Shown: positions 1 to 12,776, counted from the first letter of the stretch. The stretch: 64,000 nt of DNA from Petrosia ficiformis (GCA_947044365.1 OX345637.1:3056001-3120000), one strand, 5' to 3'. Notes: generated from the letters alone by a model not told the origin. Made by a program: numbers and translations.

Positions 1-1308
1 TAGCTGTCGTCTTTAAGTTCAGTCAGACCAGCCACCAATCTTAGTGTCATGCGAAAGTGAACATCTCCAAAATGTTCCTGAAACAGCTTTTCTTGGTCAT
101 CTTGTTGAGATATCCACCATGCAGACAGGAACTCCTGAATAGTTAAATGACTAAATTGATATGTAATGATACCAGCTATCTTGTAGAATTGCATCAGTTC
201 AAAATGTTTAAATACAGAAGAGTATGTTAGTTCTTCTATCTCATCTCTAGTGAAAGTACTACTTTGTGTCTTGAGATTACTGTAAGCACAGAAGCAAAGT
301 TCATCAAATGCTTTCCTCTGTATATCATGTTTTGGCTTTGTTAAATTACTGAATGATTCTATCATCTCTGGATCGAGTCCTTTCTTCTCCATTGATCTTT
401 TCACATAGTGAAGAACAAATTGCTTGAACGATTCAGTCAAAGTGTTTGGAAGAATATAATCTCACTGACAATAAACAGTCAGCAACATTGAACACACAAA
501 AGGTATATAACACAATGTTAAGACATCATCTCTGACTATCAACTCCTTTATCAACTGTTTCGCTTTATCATGTGCCAGGTTTTTCCTAACAAAGGAAAAT
601 ATATCTTGTTTCTGAAACCCTAATACTTCAATATGACGAATATTTGTTATTCTAGGCAGACTTGCTGTGGCATATGTACGTGAAGTAATCATTATGTTGC
701 AACTCTGTAATACCTTTCGTTGAACAATATCCAGTATAAATGATCTGTTTTGGTCTCTTGCCTTAAACTCATCCCATCCATGAAATATTAGTAACATATC
801 TTTACCATTTCCCTTTTTGATTTTTTTAATAATTGTTTTGCAAATCTCTTCACAGCTATGAAATAAACAAACAAGATCAGATATGTTTTCCGTTGATGAT
901 ACTCTGTCATCTCTGAGAGGAAGAAGAAAGACAGAATCAAAGGAGCAATTCTTCAGTTCATTCTTAGCCCACATGTTACACAGTTTATGACAAAGTGTAG
1001 TTTTTCCTATACCTGGAGGTCTACTTTGATTGGACTATTGTCATCATTACGTTTGAGTACATCTTGTATGTCTATTTTCTCTAAAACATTCATTATATTA
1101 TCTAATTTTCCATGTAACATATTCCATGTTCTCTTCATAGCCTCATGTTTAGAAAAACATCCTCCATGTCCTTTAATGAGTCCTAATTGTCCAAACTTGT
1201 GTTCATCAACATCTGATAATTCATGTTTATAATAAGCTTGTAACTCCTTCCTAAATATATCACTTTCAGTTATAAGTTCATCAGTCGTTGATGAAGTTGA
1301 CGATAATC
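1..1308 (-). pseudogene. NACHT exon of an NLR-type gene (partial, disrupted)
   Basis: This is the second visible exon of a Death-NACHT gene and it runs off the left edge. The acceptor (tattcaccag) puts the exon start at 1308, in phase with the Death exon upstream. Reading on the minus strand: a linker, a Walker A motif PGIGKTT at about 998-1018, a Walker B-like LLIFHGWDEF at about 770-800, a sensor-like MITSRTYATASLP, and past 460 the NLR-typical FSHLTIQEFLSAWW at about 110-150. NACHT ATPases oligomerise on ligand sensing and recruit Death-fold partners. Two breaks are visible. The frame upstream of the P-loop ends in a stop at about 1007 and the P-loop lies in another frame, which suggests a small indel. 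A TGA at about 462-464 interrupts an otherwise continuous frame that stays open to base 1. It is either a pseudogene or carries assembly errors; the family call itself is firm. Confidence 0.8.
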
Positions 1309-1470
1309 CTGGTGAATATAATAATACAAAATGTAAGATACAATGAACTATATTGATTATAGTAGGGTTGGGATAAAGGTTCAAACCTTCAATCGTTTGC
1401 TGTGCAATACATTTCCAATCCCTCTAAAATAATAATTCCTCCTACGCACACAATAAACAATTCAACTTAC
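1309..1470 (-). other. Short intron between Death and NACHT exons
   Basis: A 162 bp intron with GTAAGT at the donor and a pyrimidine/AT tract ending in CACCAG at the acceptor. The splice is phase 1 and forms a Gly codon. Joining the two exons keeps the frame, which is the main reason for reading them as one gene. Confidence 0.65.
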
Positions 1471-1806
1471 CACATTCTTGTTTCAGTTGGTTTGCTAATA
1501 CTTTCTCTCCTACCATATCAAGTGTAGTGGATAATTTCAATAGCCCTTCTTCATATGTGGAGAAACCTGTATCCATCCTCAACCATTTATTGAACATTTC
1601 TAACACACAGCTGGACATTCTATCATGATTATTATATTCAATCTCTTCTACAACAGAACCTAATCCCTGTAGTTGTCCAACACGTTTCCAATCCCTCATA
1701 ATAGTAATCTGGGCTAATCGTATTTGTAATCTCTCTTGATCTTCAGTACTTAATTTCTTTGTTCCTGTTACACTGTCACTGTCTTCACATTCATTCATTG
1801 ATATAT
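1471..1806 (-). CDS. Death-domain exon of the NLR-type gene
   Basis: This exon is bounded by an acceptor (tttgctatcag, exon from 1806) and a donor (GAATGTG/GTAAGT, last exon base 1471). The first in-frame ATG is at 1798, eight bases into the exon, so this may be the first coding exon. The product starts with an acidic linker (MNECEDSDSVTGTKK). A Death domain follows: WKRVGQLQGLG, then a C-x3-MFNKWLR core, a STYEEGLLKLSTTL helix and VLANQLKQE at the end. That is the usual Death-domain spacing and length (about 85 residues). It would recruit other Death-domain adaptors by homotypic contact. The phase-1 junction joins it to the NACHT exon. This exon itself shows no break. Confidence is high for the fold and moderate for the exact start. 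Confidence 0.78.
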
Positions 1807-2052
1807 CTGATAGCAAAAAAGTGTAAACAAACATGTATACATAATTATTTGTGTAATACAAGCAGGGTTCTTAAGATTCCAATTTTTTTTATAGTGAAGT
1901 TTAAAATCTTTGTGTCACATTCTAGCAATATATACCACCTGAAGCCTGTGAATGGAAAAGCTGCGAAAGAAGTATCCCATCCTGGGACATAGACTGTCTA
2001 ATTTTATACCCAAAGATGTCCATATAAGGAAGTTTATGTGCACTGAATAAAT

Positions 2053-2472
2053 GAACCGGTTATTTTAACCCTTATTTGGTTACAAGTATTTCAATGCTGT
2101 ATTGATATGCTTGTGAGGTATATATTATTGTAAATTTTCATTCAATTATCAGTAGAGAACAAAGTTATTTGTTGACAGATTCCACAACTTTGTACTTATA
2201 ATAACAAATAATAAATAGCAAATAGATTTTTTTAAAAACATTTGTGTATATAATTATATACTATACATGCTTAGATATTTATATACAAAAATGTTTTAAT
2301 TTGTTATAGTTAATTTTTATTATAAGTACAAAGTCGTGGAATTTGTCCACAAATAACTTCGTTTTCCACAGATAATTGAATGAGAATTTATACCTCATAA
2401 ACATAATATTTATTATCAATACAGCATTGAATCCCCTGGAACTAATTAAGGGTTAAAATAACTGGATAATGT
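2053..2472. mobile_element. Hairpin MITE with ~165 bp inverted arms
   Basis: The left arm (2053-2220) and right arm (2285-2470) are inverted copies with scattered differences. The outer ends read CCGGTTATTTTAACCCTTA and, reversed, CCAGTTATTTTAACCCTTA. The 60-70 bp loop is AT-only. No coding capacity was seen. Similarity continues outside the TTAACCC motif, so a TTAA (piggyBac-type) boundary is not assured. Confidence 0.7.
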
Positions 2473-4447
2473 GTGGGTAGTGCTATAACAACAGGTATGT
2501 CACCTAATTAGCTGATAAATAAGTAAAACACTCCCTCTATAATACATACATACCTCTATAAGAACAATTATTACTAAATGGAGGTACTTAAACAGAGTAA
2601 ACAATCAATTTTAGACAGTCTGAATTAACAGGAAGCATTGAAGTTGGATGCTCCTTTTCGGCTTCACCACTTATGAGCTCCTGATACCACCTAAGGCAAG
2701 CTACACCACATCATATTGTGGGGTTATTGTCCCATGCATGAAAATTTGGAATTCAGGTCCCTTGTGAGATTGATTGTAATTAGTGATGCATCGATAAGAG
2801 ATTTCACCGATATTCCAATAAACTAATAATTACTTTAGATAGTATCAATAACTGATGTCAATGAGATATTTTATATGCTTCTAATTCCTTCAATGAAAAC
2901 GATTCAATAATTATGAGTATCACTAAAGTGATTAATAATGTTACAAATTGATTTACAAAGCAGAACAAATATTTTAATGAAATGATTCTAGGTTTCCAAA
3001 CCTTCTTTGTGCAGAAATTGGACATCATATTTGATTATAATCGGTAAAAGTATGATATCATGCAGTCATAACATCCTGTATGACAAACAAAATGACAATT
3101 TGCATCCCTGCAAATGTAGTTACATTTGTTATTCTATTTTTTGCAGTGCTCTTTTTTTAATAGCTGAAAACCTATAACCTTTTTGGTTTCTTATTTAGTT
3201 AACTTTTTCTGAATAATAATTATTATTCGGATAATAACGAATATCACAATAAATGTTTAGAAGAAAACAATTATTGTAATAAATATTTTAGTGCTATCTC
3301 CCAGGCATAGAATGTGGAGATTTCTTTGATCCAGATCTTAGGCATGCAGGTGGCAAATCACAGTATATTTACAGTATGTCTAACTCCATTCTGAATATAG
3401 TGTGCGGCAGGTGTAATGGTGTAATGGTGTAAAATCAGGAGGCTACCAGTCAGCCCATTCAGGGAATGAAATGGTATAGTATATACATCAATATAATATT
3501 TTAATGTACAATTATACATTATACTGCAAGATCACCACATGGACTACACATTATGAACACCATAACTCTTTGGTGTAGTTACTCAATTGCAGAAATCTGT
3601 ACTGCCCTCCCTCCTCTCATCCTGTGTAAAAGTAAATACATATGCGGGGACAGGCTCTAGCTCAGCCACTCGACCTCACAATTTCGATAATGCATTGTGC
3701 AATAATTTAACAATTAGTTGTGCCCCCCCCCTTTCCTCATAAATTTCCTCCACTTATGCACAGATCAATTTTATAATAACTATAGCTTGGATGATGCATA
3801 CAACCCAGTGTGCATGAATTAACGGTGTGAAACCACTGTGGAATTATAATGAATATAATTATAAATAATTAATGAACATCATAATAAATACACATTTTGT
3901 GCTTACAGTAGCCCTGAAAATAAATTACCCGTACTACGTTACCTACCATAGTACATATGCGTTATGCATGATTTATGCAAGATAGAAGACATTTGTGTGC
4001 AAAAGCTTGCCATATTGCTTTCCTGCGACATAGTTATGAAGGATTATTTATTATATTTATGGCTACCTTAGAACATGTTCCATCCAACAGAGTAAGCTAG
4101 AAGTCTGAGATATTAAAGTTATTGGATAGCCAGACAGTGCATAGTCTCACAGGCCCTTCAAAATACAGATTCGCTAGTGAGACTATATAGGTTGTGCACT
4201 TCTTGTAATAAAATCATGTAGAAATGTATAAAAGCAACATACCGAATCAGTTTCTTCCCAAGATATTCTGTTTTGACGAGCACTATGTTGTGAACTTAAA
4301 TTGATAGTATATTAGCTATGTAAAGTCCTATATAGTTGTGTGAACAGCTTCCAGCGCATCTGTTTTCACGAACCACACCTTCTCTATGTGCGTATGACCC
4401 GCCTTTCTTTTCCGATACGGGTTTGGTCTTTTCTGCATCATGATATG
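2473..4447. other. AT-rich intergenic DNA, no gene seen
   Basis: No ORF with coding character, RNA gene or clear transposon terminus was found. At about 2787 the sequence TAGTGATGCATCGAT resembles a hAT-type terminal motif, but no matching opposite end was found. A C-tract lies near 3723 and a GTGTAATG duplication near 3412. Confidence 0.5.
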
Positions 4448-4879
4448 GCGCGTGACTGTTGCACCACCAACGAGGTATTAAGATGATCAAAATCAGGCTT
4501 CGGATCCGACTTAAGGATCAATCATCGGGACGTGGATATATTACAGCTCGTCCCAGCCACACCCACTAGTTTAATTGTTGAGCTAAGCAGCAGATGTACC
4601 CCAATGGTTGTGTTACTCATATTTCTCTTCACTGATCTCTTGTTCTTCACTGTGTTGCACAATAGTTGCATGGAATATTAACAATGAAAGAATAATGGTA
4701 GTTTCTAAGTTGAGAAACTTTAATTTGCAGCTTTGTTATACACGATTCTACCCTGATTTAAGGTACAATATTTAATGTAGTTATCATCAAGCTGTGTAAT
4801 GCATTAGCACAATAGACATTAGTATCTATAGTGATCAGATCTAAAGATCTTTTAATTTGTAAACTAAACGTATAAACAG

Positions 4880-5880
4880 ATTTTTGCTAACCCTAATTAA
4901 TCCCTAACCGGATTTCCTTTTAAATGTGCATTATACTGAATAACTCCATTTATTTATGTGTCTCTCCAAGCCCAATTGTTCACTGTATAATAGACTGGTA
5001 ATAGTATTTAATAGTGATGGAAGATAAGGATCGTTGGTAATGAAGCTAAGGATCTTTCCTAGTTTTTAGGTTTTAATCATCCCTAATTGGATTTCATTTT
5101 AAAGGTGCATTATGCTGAATAACTCCATTTAATTGTGTGTTTCTCCAAGCCCAATTGTTCACTGTATAATAGGCTAGTAATAGTATTTAATAGTGATGGA
5201 AGATAAGGATCGTTGGTAATGAAGCTAAGGATCTTTCCTAGTTTTTAGGTTTTAATCATCCCTAATTGGATTTCATTTTAAAGGTGCATTATACTGAATA
5301 ACTCCATTTAATTGTTTGTGTCTCCAAACCCAATTGTGCACTATATAATAGACTGGTAATAGTGATTGAAGATAAGGATCGTTGGTAATGAAGCTAAGGA
5401 TCTTTCCTAGTTTTTAGGTTTTAATCATCCTTAATTGGATTTCATTTTAAAGGTGCATTATGCTGAATAACTCCATTTAATTGTGTGTCTCTCCAAGCCC
5501 AATTGTTCACTGTATAATAGTATTTAATAGTGAGGGAAAATAAGGATCGTTGGTAATGAAGCTAAGGATCTCTGCTAGTTTCTATGTGTTAGTCATCCCT
5601 AATTGGATTTCATGTTAAAGGTGCATGATACTGAATAACTCCATTTATTTGTGTGTCTCTCTAAGCCCAATTGTTCACTGTATAATAGACTGATCACAGT
5701 ATTTAAAGCGACAGAAGATAAGGATCTTTGGTAATGAATCTAAGGATATTTGCTAGAGTCTATGTTCAAATCATGCGGAATTGGATTTCAGTTTAAAGGT
5801 GCATTATACTGAATAATTGTGTGTCTCTCCAAGCCCTGTTGTTCACGTATATAATAGACTGGTAACAGTATTAAATAACA
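4880..5880 (+). repeat. Left-arm tandem array, ~170-180 bp unit
   Basis: About five to six copies of a unit containing CCCTAATTGGATTTCATTTT, GCATTATRCTGAATAACTCC, CTCCAAGCCCAATTGTTCAC and AAGGATCGTTGGTAATGAAG. Measured spacings between equivalent points are 179, 169 and about 168 bp. Copies diverge towards the inner end. Confidence 0.8.
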
Positions 5881-8329
5881 ACAGATTAAACTTAGCTACA
5901 ATACTTAGATGTCTTCATAGTATCATAGAGTATGACATAATTTCATTTAAGGATCTTTGACATTTCCTTAAGTATCGATTTATCCTAATTTGATGCTCTT
6001 GTCAACTCATTTGATTGTGTATGTCTTCAACCCCTGTTGTTCTCTGTATCGAATGTGGAAGGTATTTCATAGTTTCTAAATCACAGCTAATTGTCTTTGC
6101 CAGTTCTTATGTTGCATTCATCCCCTGTTTTCTATGTTCTCTGTTAGTTTTTCTCTTGCAAATATTTATCTAGTGTCAGTTTAAAAAGTTGTTTTAAATT
6201 ACATTTTCTAGCTTCTATCTGGAATCATCTGTTAATTAGAGGTTCTAAAATCAGCTGCTCTTTTATTGAAGTAATGGTTACTTTGATGGATTGTTATGCC
6301 ATGTTGTGATGGAGTATTAAAAGCAAACAAGCTTTTTCTGTCATGAAATGGTATGATAGCCCAACAAATAACTAAAATATTCAGAATTACAACACTTCAG
6401 AACATTCTTTGTGGTACAGAAATGCATTTATTAATTACGCATTTGAAGTCATGCACGAGTTAAATACCACTTTTAAATTAAAGAATCTATCCATTGTATG
6501 TGTGTGAGCACTATTGAATCATTTGTGTTTATCTTTCTCTCCATCTGATATTATTAGGATCTTTGGTATTTCATGAAATTAAAGGATCTAATATGTCTTG
6601 AATGGTTTCTATATAGGGTTCCTTGTGACATTAGAACAAACCTAATATATGCCAATTGCTTCAGTAGATTCATGGATTGTGATGGTCTCAAATATGTAGT
6701 TTATGTACAAAGCCTATTATCATCCAAAAGTGAAGCCGAATCCTGGAGCAGAATGATTAAAAGTGGGTGTAACTTGAAAACGATATATCAAAATATGAAC
6801 TCAATACATAAATACAATATAATACCATAGCATTAGAACCAACATAACATATACCAATTGCTTCACTGCAAAAACAAAATTGTTAAAATAACTCTTTAAT
6901 TGGTTAGTACAGTTGCGAAGATTAACAAAATGTCAGTTATTCAGGTTATTAGCTGTCAATTAGTTAGTTATTCAGATTGTTATGAATTCACACATTCTTA
7001 ATACCATTTATTCCAATAGTTGAAGCAGTATATAGTGCATATTTTGACATTTTATGTATTTTTTTCAAGTTACACCCACTTTTAATCATTCTGCTTCAGG
7101 ATTCGGCTTCACTTTAGATCCTTTAATTTCAGAAAATACCAAAGATCCTAATAATTATTATGTCACTTAATCTGATTGTGATAAAGTGCAGTAGTAATAG
7201 TGACTGAATTTTAGGATGTTTGGTAGTTTCTAAAATGAAGCTAGCAATCATTACTGTTTTCTATATTCTCATCATTCCAAACTTGATTATTTTGTAAACG
7301 TGAAACTTTATACTCAATATTTACATTCAGTAATTGTGTGTGTGTCTCAAAGTCCAGTCGTTCTGCACCAGAATATGATTAATATTCAGCAAACAAGAAG
7401 AGTTGAAAATGCATACAATTAAATGTAATTATTGAGTTCAGTCTACTCTGTTTGCTAGTTTTTTTACCTACTTTGACTGCAATATACATACATTATTTCA
7501 CAAACTAGCTAGAATAATTATTGCCATTGCAAGTCTAGAAAAAGGGTATCCTGGTGTAGACCTATGGATGTTGATTTTAGAAAATAATTATGTTAAAGTA
7601 GAAAACTACGAGTGACATGTGATGAAGAGATCAAAATATAATTAGGAAAGGCTTGAAGAAATATCAGATGGAGAGAAAGATAAACACAAATGATTCAATA
7701 GTGCTCACACACATACAATGGATAGATTCTTTAATTTAAAAATGGTATTTTACTAGTGCATGACTTCACATACGTAATTAATAAATGCATTTCTGTACCA
7801 CAAAGAATGTTCTGAAATGTTGTAATTCTGAATATTTTTAGTTATTTGTTGGGCTATCATACCATTTCATGATAGAAAAAGCTTGTTTGCTTTTAATACT
7901 CCATCACAACATGGCATAACAATCCATCAAAGTAACCATCACTTCAATAAAAGAGCAGCTGATTTTAGAACCTCTAATTAACAGATGATTCCAGATAGAA
8001 GCTAGAAAATTTAATTTAAAACAACATTTTAAACTGACACTAGATAAATATTTGCAAGAGGAAAATTAGCTGTGATTTAGAAACTATGAAATACCTTCCA
8101 TATTCGATACAGAGAACAACAGGGGTTGAAGACATACACAATCAAATGAGTTGACAAGAGCATCAAATTAGGATAAATCGATACTTAAGGAAATGTCAAA
8201 GATCCTTAAATGAAATTATGTCATACATGTACTCTATGATACTATGAAGACATCTAAGTATTGTAGCTAAGTTTAATCTGTTGTTATTCAATACTGTTAC
8301 CAGTCTATTATATATATATGTGAACAACA

Positions 8330-10620
8330 GGGCTTGGAGAGACACACAATTATTCAGTATAATGCACCTTTAAACTGAAATCCAATTCTGCATGATTTGA
8401 ACATAGAAACTAAATGGAGTTATTCAGTATAATAATAAAATCCAATTAGGGATGATTAAAACATAGAAACTAGCAAAGATCCTTAGCTTCATTACCAACG
8501 ATCCTTACTTTCCATCACTATTAAATACTATTACCAGTCTATTATACAGTGAACAATTGGGCTTGGAGAGACACACAATTAAATGGAGTTATTCAGTATA
8601 ATGCACCTTTAAAATGAAATCCAATTAGGAATGATTAGAACCTAGAAAAGATCCTTAGCTTCATTACTAAAGATACTTATCTTCCATCACTATTAAATAC
8701 TATTACCAGTCTATTATACAGTGAACAATTAGGCTTGGAGAGACACATATAAGTTCTAATTATTTAGTATAATTCACAATTTAAATGAAATCCAATTAGG
8801 GATGATGAAAACATAGAAACTAGAAAAAATCCTTAGCTTCATTACCAACGATCCTTATTTTCCATCACTATTAAATACTATTACCAGTCTATTATACAGT
8901 GAACAACTGGGCTTGGAGAGACACACAATTAAATGGAGTTATTCAGTATAATTTACCTTTAAAATGAAATCCAATTAGGGATGATTAAAACCTAAAAACT
9001 AGGAAACATCCATAGCTACATTACCAATGATCCTTATCTTCTGTTGCTTTAAATATGTGATCAGTTGAGGTACAGTGAACAATTGGGCTGGGAGAGACAC
9101 AGTATAATTCACCTTTAAAATGAAATCCAATTAGGGATGATTAAAACCTAAAAACTAGAAAAGATCCTTAGCTTCATTACCAACGATCCTTATCTTCCAT
9201 CACTATTAAATACTATTACCAGTCTATTATACAGTGAACAATTGGCCTTGTAGAGACACACAATTAAATGGAGTTATTCAGTATAATGCACCTTTAAAAT
9301 GAAATCCAATTAGGGATGATTAAAACCTAAAAACTAGGAAAGATCCTTAGCTTCATTACCAACGATCCTTATCTTCCATCACTATTAAATACTATTACCA
9401 GTCTATTATACAGTGAACAATTGGCCTTGTAGAGACACACAATTAAATGGAGTTATTCAGTATAATGCACCTTTAAAATGAAATCCAATTAGGGATGATT
9501 AAAACCTAAAAACTAGGAAAGATCCTTAGCTACATTACCAATGATCCTTATCTTCTGTCGCTTTAAATATGTGATCAGTTGAGGTACAGTGAACAATTGG
9601 GCTTGGAGAGACACACAATTAAATGGAGTCATTCCGTGTAATGCACCTTTAAAATTAGGGATGACTAACACATAGAAACTAGCAAAGATCCTTAGCTTCA
9701 TTAGTAAAAATACTTATCTTCCATCACTATTAAATACTATTACCAGTCTATTATACAGTGAACAATTGCGCTTGGAGAGACAAATATAAATTGTAATTAT
9801 TCACTATAATCCACCTTTAAAATGAAATCCAATTAGGGATGATTAGAACCTAGAAACTAGCAAAGAAAATCAAGTTAGGGATCATTGGATCATAGAAATT
9901 AGTAAGGATCCTTAGCTTCATTACTTAAACTACCAAAGATCCTTACTGTCTTTCACTATTAAATAATGTCACCAGTCTATTATATATACATGTGAACAAC
10001 AAAAATTAATTGTGACTATTCTATATAATACACACTTAAAAGCTAATGAAGTTATGGATGATTGGAATACAGAAATGATCAAAGATCCTCGTTACTTAAA
10101 CTAACTACCAAAGATCCTTAATTTCTGTTTTTTTATTTTATGGTGAAAAAAATTTTATGGTGAAAAAAAGGAGTTGAAAACACATGCAATTAAATGTAAT
10201 TATTGAGTATCATATACCAAATTCACATTAAGAATGATTGGAATATAGAAACTAGTAAAGATCCTTAGGTTCATTACCAAAAATCCTTACATGCCGTCAC
10301 TATTAAATACTGTCACCAGTCAAAGATACAGTGAACATTAGGGGTTGGAGACACATACAATTAAATAGAGTTATTCAGTATAATTCAACTTTAAAATGAA
10401 ATCCTATTAGGGATGGTTAAAACATGAAAACTAGCAAAGATCCTTGGCTTCATTATCAAAAATGCGTCGCTTTAAATACTGTGATCAGTGAGGTACAGTG
10501 AACAATTGGGCTTGGAGAGACACACAATTAAATGGAGTTATTCAGTATAATGCACATTTAAAGGAAATCCAGTTAGGGATCAATGGACATAGAAACTAGC
10601 AAAAATCTGTTTAGCTTCAC
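8330..10620 (-). repeat. Right-arm tandem array of the same unit, inverted
   Basis: About ten copies of the left-arm unit in reverse orientation. The motifs read GTGAACAATTGGGCTTGGAG and GCTTCATTACCAACGATCC. Neighbouring copies near 9180-9300 and 9360-9480 are almost identical, which indicates recent unequal exchange or conversion. The array is roughly twice as long as the left-arm array. Confidence 0.8.
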
Positions 10621-11099
10621 TTTACGTTTAGTTTACAAATTAAAAGATCTTTAGATCTGATCACTATAGATACTAATGTCTATTGTGCTAATGCATTACA
10701 CAGCTTGATGATAACTACATTAAATATTGAGTATAATGTACCTTTAAATCAGGGTAGAATCGTGTATAACAAAGCAGCAAATTAAAGTTTCTCAACTTAG
10801 AAACTACCATTATTCTTTCATTGTTAATGTTCCATGCAACTATTCTGCAACACAGTGAAGAACAACAGATCAGTGAAGAGAAAAACGAGTGACACAACCA
10901 TTGAGGTACATCTGTGCTTATTAAACTAGTGGGTGTGGCTGGGACGAGCTGTAATATACCGACGTCCCGATGATTGATCCTTAAGTCGGATCCGAAGCCT
11001 GAATTTGATGACCGTAATACCTCCACCAATGGTGCAGCGGTACATAACTGAGGCGTGGTCTGGAAAGCCGGCAAGGAAAGACCACTGTAAATATTATAT

Positions 11100-12020
11100 A
11101 TAGTCTAGCAGTCTATGGTAACGCCCACTCATTTACTCACCTGTGTAAGTTCCCCATTTTAGACAACACTGAGTTTGTTTGACAGCAGACCTTTGCAACA
11201 AGAAAGTATCTTGGCGAGCGTTTGAAAGTACTTTTATCAATGCCAACGCTCACACTTAGCGTCTTCATGAATTCTTACCCTTATAACTTTGGAATCTCCA
11301 AGACTCCAAGCGTATAGCTTCGATATTTATACTGTCCCTTGAAAACGTATCTGTTTATACATGGACATAGACAACTTTTTCAGAGTGTGGGGGTGGGTGG
11401 GGGTTGGGGGGGGGGGGGGGGTGGAGGAAGCTTTGAAACATTTGCAGTTTGCAAGGCATGCGAGTGCATTCTAGGGAGGTTGAAATTTCAGGTTCTCTCA
11501 GATGGCTTCTGTATCCTGTAATGACAGTAGAAAAAGACTGTTTGGACATTTTTAATGCAGTATACTTTATTCAACACTATTTTTTATGAATTTTTTTAAT
11601 GGTTGGCAAAAACTTTTGGGGAGGGAGTTACACATTTATATTTCCAATAGATATTTGTTTAACATCATGAATGAATATGTACATAGGATAACCAAAATGA
11701 GTACTTTTATATATCTAGTTCATGAGGATGAATACATTCACAGTAAAAGATGTGATAATTTTTTTAAAGTTAATAATAGAGACTTATTATTAGTGTTTCA
11801 TGATATTCTCATGTATGTATGTCTGTATTTGTACTAGTTATTAATAATTGCAATGATTTTCTTCCTTTACAATAAAAAAAATAAAAATTATGAAAATTGA
11901 TAAACAGTAATTCTTGAGTGATCTACACCGGATACTTTAGTAAATCATGTCTGAAGAGGTGTGATCTATAATAAATAAAAAGTAATTCATAATAATTTAT
12001 ATACGACATGTCATGGCAAA
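11100..12020. other. Intergenic DNA with G-tract and repeat-A copy
   Basis: No gene recognised. 11150-11330 matches dispersed repeat family A (GGCGAGCGTTTGAAAGTAC, CCAACGCTCACACTTAGCG, TATAGCTTCGATATTTATAC), the same family as at 18180-18540. The rest is AT-rich. ORFs here are low-complexity reading frames. Confidence 0.5.
11387..11425 (+). repeat. Long G-tract, quadruplex-capable
   Basis: The strand reads GGGGGTGGGTGGGGGTT followed by about 17-20 consecutive G, then TGG. Four or more G-runs are separated by single T residues. It stands out in AT-rich surroundings. Confidence 0.7.
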
Positions 12021-12029
12021 AAATGTGCT

Positions 12030-12335
12030 ATCAAAATTTTGTCCTAAGGACAAAATATGATAGACCTATTCAGTCTGCAACTAATTCTGACTATCACATT
12101 TGGTTCTAGGACAGATTTAGTTTGCCACATTTGGTCTAATGTTGCAAAATATAGTCCTACCATCTCTGGACTGAATCTGATAACCAAATCTTGTTCGTGG
12201 ACCAAATCCAGCTGTTGTATATGGTCCTAGGACAAATTATGTATGCCAGATTTGGCACCATGTTACAAAATGTAGTTTTACCTTCTGTTCATGGGTAAAT
12301 CTTTTGCTAGAACAAGATCCAACTGATGAAATCTA
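12030..12335. repeat. Diverged ~120 bp tandem duplication with GTCCTAGGACAAA motifs
   Basis: Two adjacent copies (about 12090-12200 and 12210-12325) share the order ATTTGG-x-CTAGGACA, GCCACATTTGG/GCCAGATTTGG, TGTTRCAAAATRTAGT and TACCWTCT. The short palindrome TTTTGTCCTAAGGACAAAAT lies at about 12036. No coding sense was found. The origin is unknown. Confidence 0.5.
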
Positions 12336-12776
12336 TCTGGTACTGAAATTGGCAGTCATATGTAAGTACACTGTTAAAACAAGGTGTTACATTATATACT
12401 TGTAGGAAAAACCACACTGAAGAATCTTTAATTATAATGTGTTGAATTTTTCCAAAGGTCAAGTCTTCCTCAACTTTTTTGGAAGTATAATGATATCATG
12501 TTTCTTATAAATGGTCCCATTTACTTTCACCCATTTCAAACTAAAAGAATGATAATTGTTATAAGTATATGGTAACATCACCAACAAGAAAGTAATCATA
12601 CAGAACTTAAAATATTGACTTATAAATCAGCATTCAACATTTCAACTACATTATTAAAACGTACTTGGAGAAGTATCTGGAAAAAAACAAAGACACAGTC
12701 TTAATAGTAATAGTTTTTTTTTTGGCAAGATATAAACTTCACATTGGCTCGGGGACCCCAATCACACATGGTATGG

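Larger units (their letters stand above)
4448..11050. mobile_element. ~6.6 kb fold-back element with tandem arrays in both arms
   Basis: A very large inverted repeat. The outer arms match: the sequence from 4488 (CAGGCTTCGGATCCGACTTA) reappears as its reverse complement ending near 11002. Further inside, 4680-4880 matches 10620-10830 inverted, 5880-6560 matches 7660-8320 inverted, and 6553-6780 matches 7061-7155 inverted. The arms therefore fold almost to the centre (about 6840-7050). Each arm carries tandem copies of a 170-180 bp unit, with more copies in the right arm. No transposase was found, so it would be non-autonomous. The architecture resembles Foldback/TU-type elements, but the superfamily cannot be assigned. 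A clear target-site duplication was not found. Confidence 0.75.

Noticed and set aside
2787..3300. Possible hAT MITE starting TAGTGATGCATCGAT
   Set aside because: No inverted right end or target duplication was found.
6573..6830. 85-codon ORF in the left arm of the fold-back element
   Set aside because: Not conserved as a frame in the inverted partner; no domain.
10715..11074. 119-codon minus-strand ORF at the end of the fold-back element
   Set aside because: It lies in the terminal arm, is not maintained in the matching left arm, and shows no domain.
11586..11837. 83-codon AT-rich ORF
   Set aside because: Phe/Tyr/Asn/Ile-rich composition of AT noise, no splice sites or domain.
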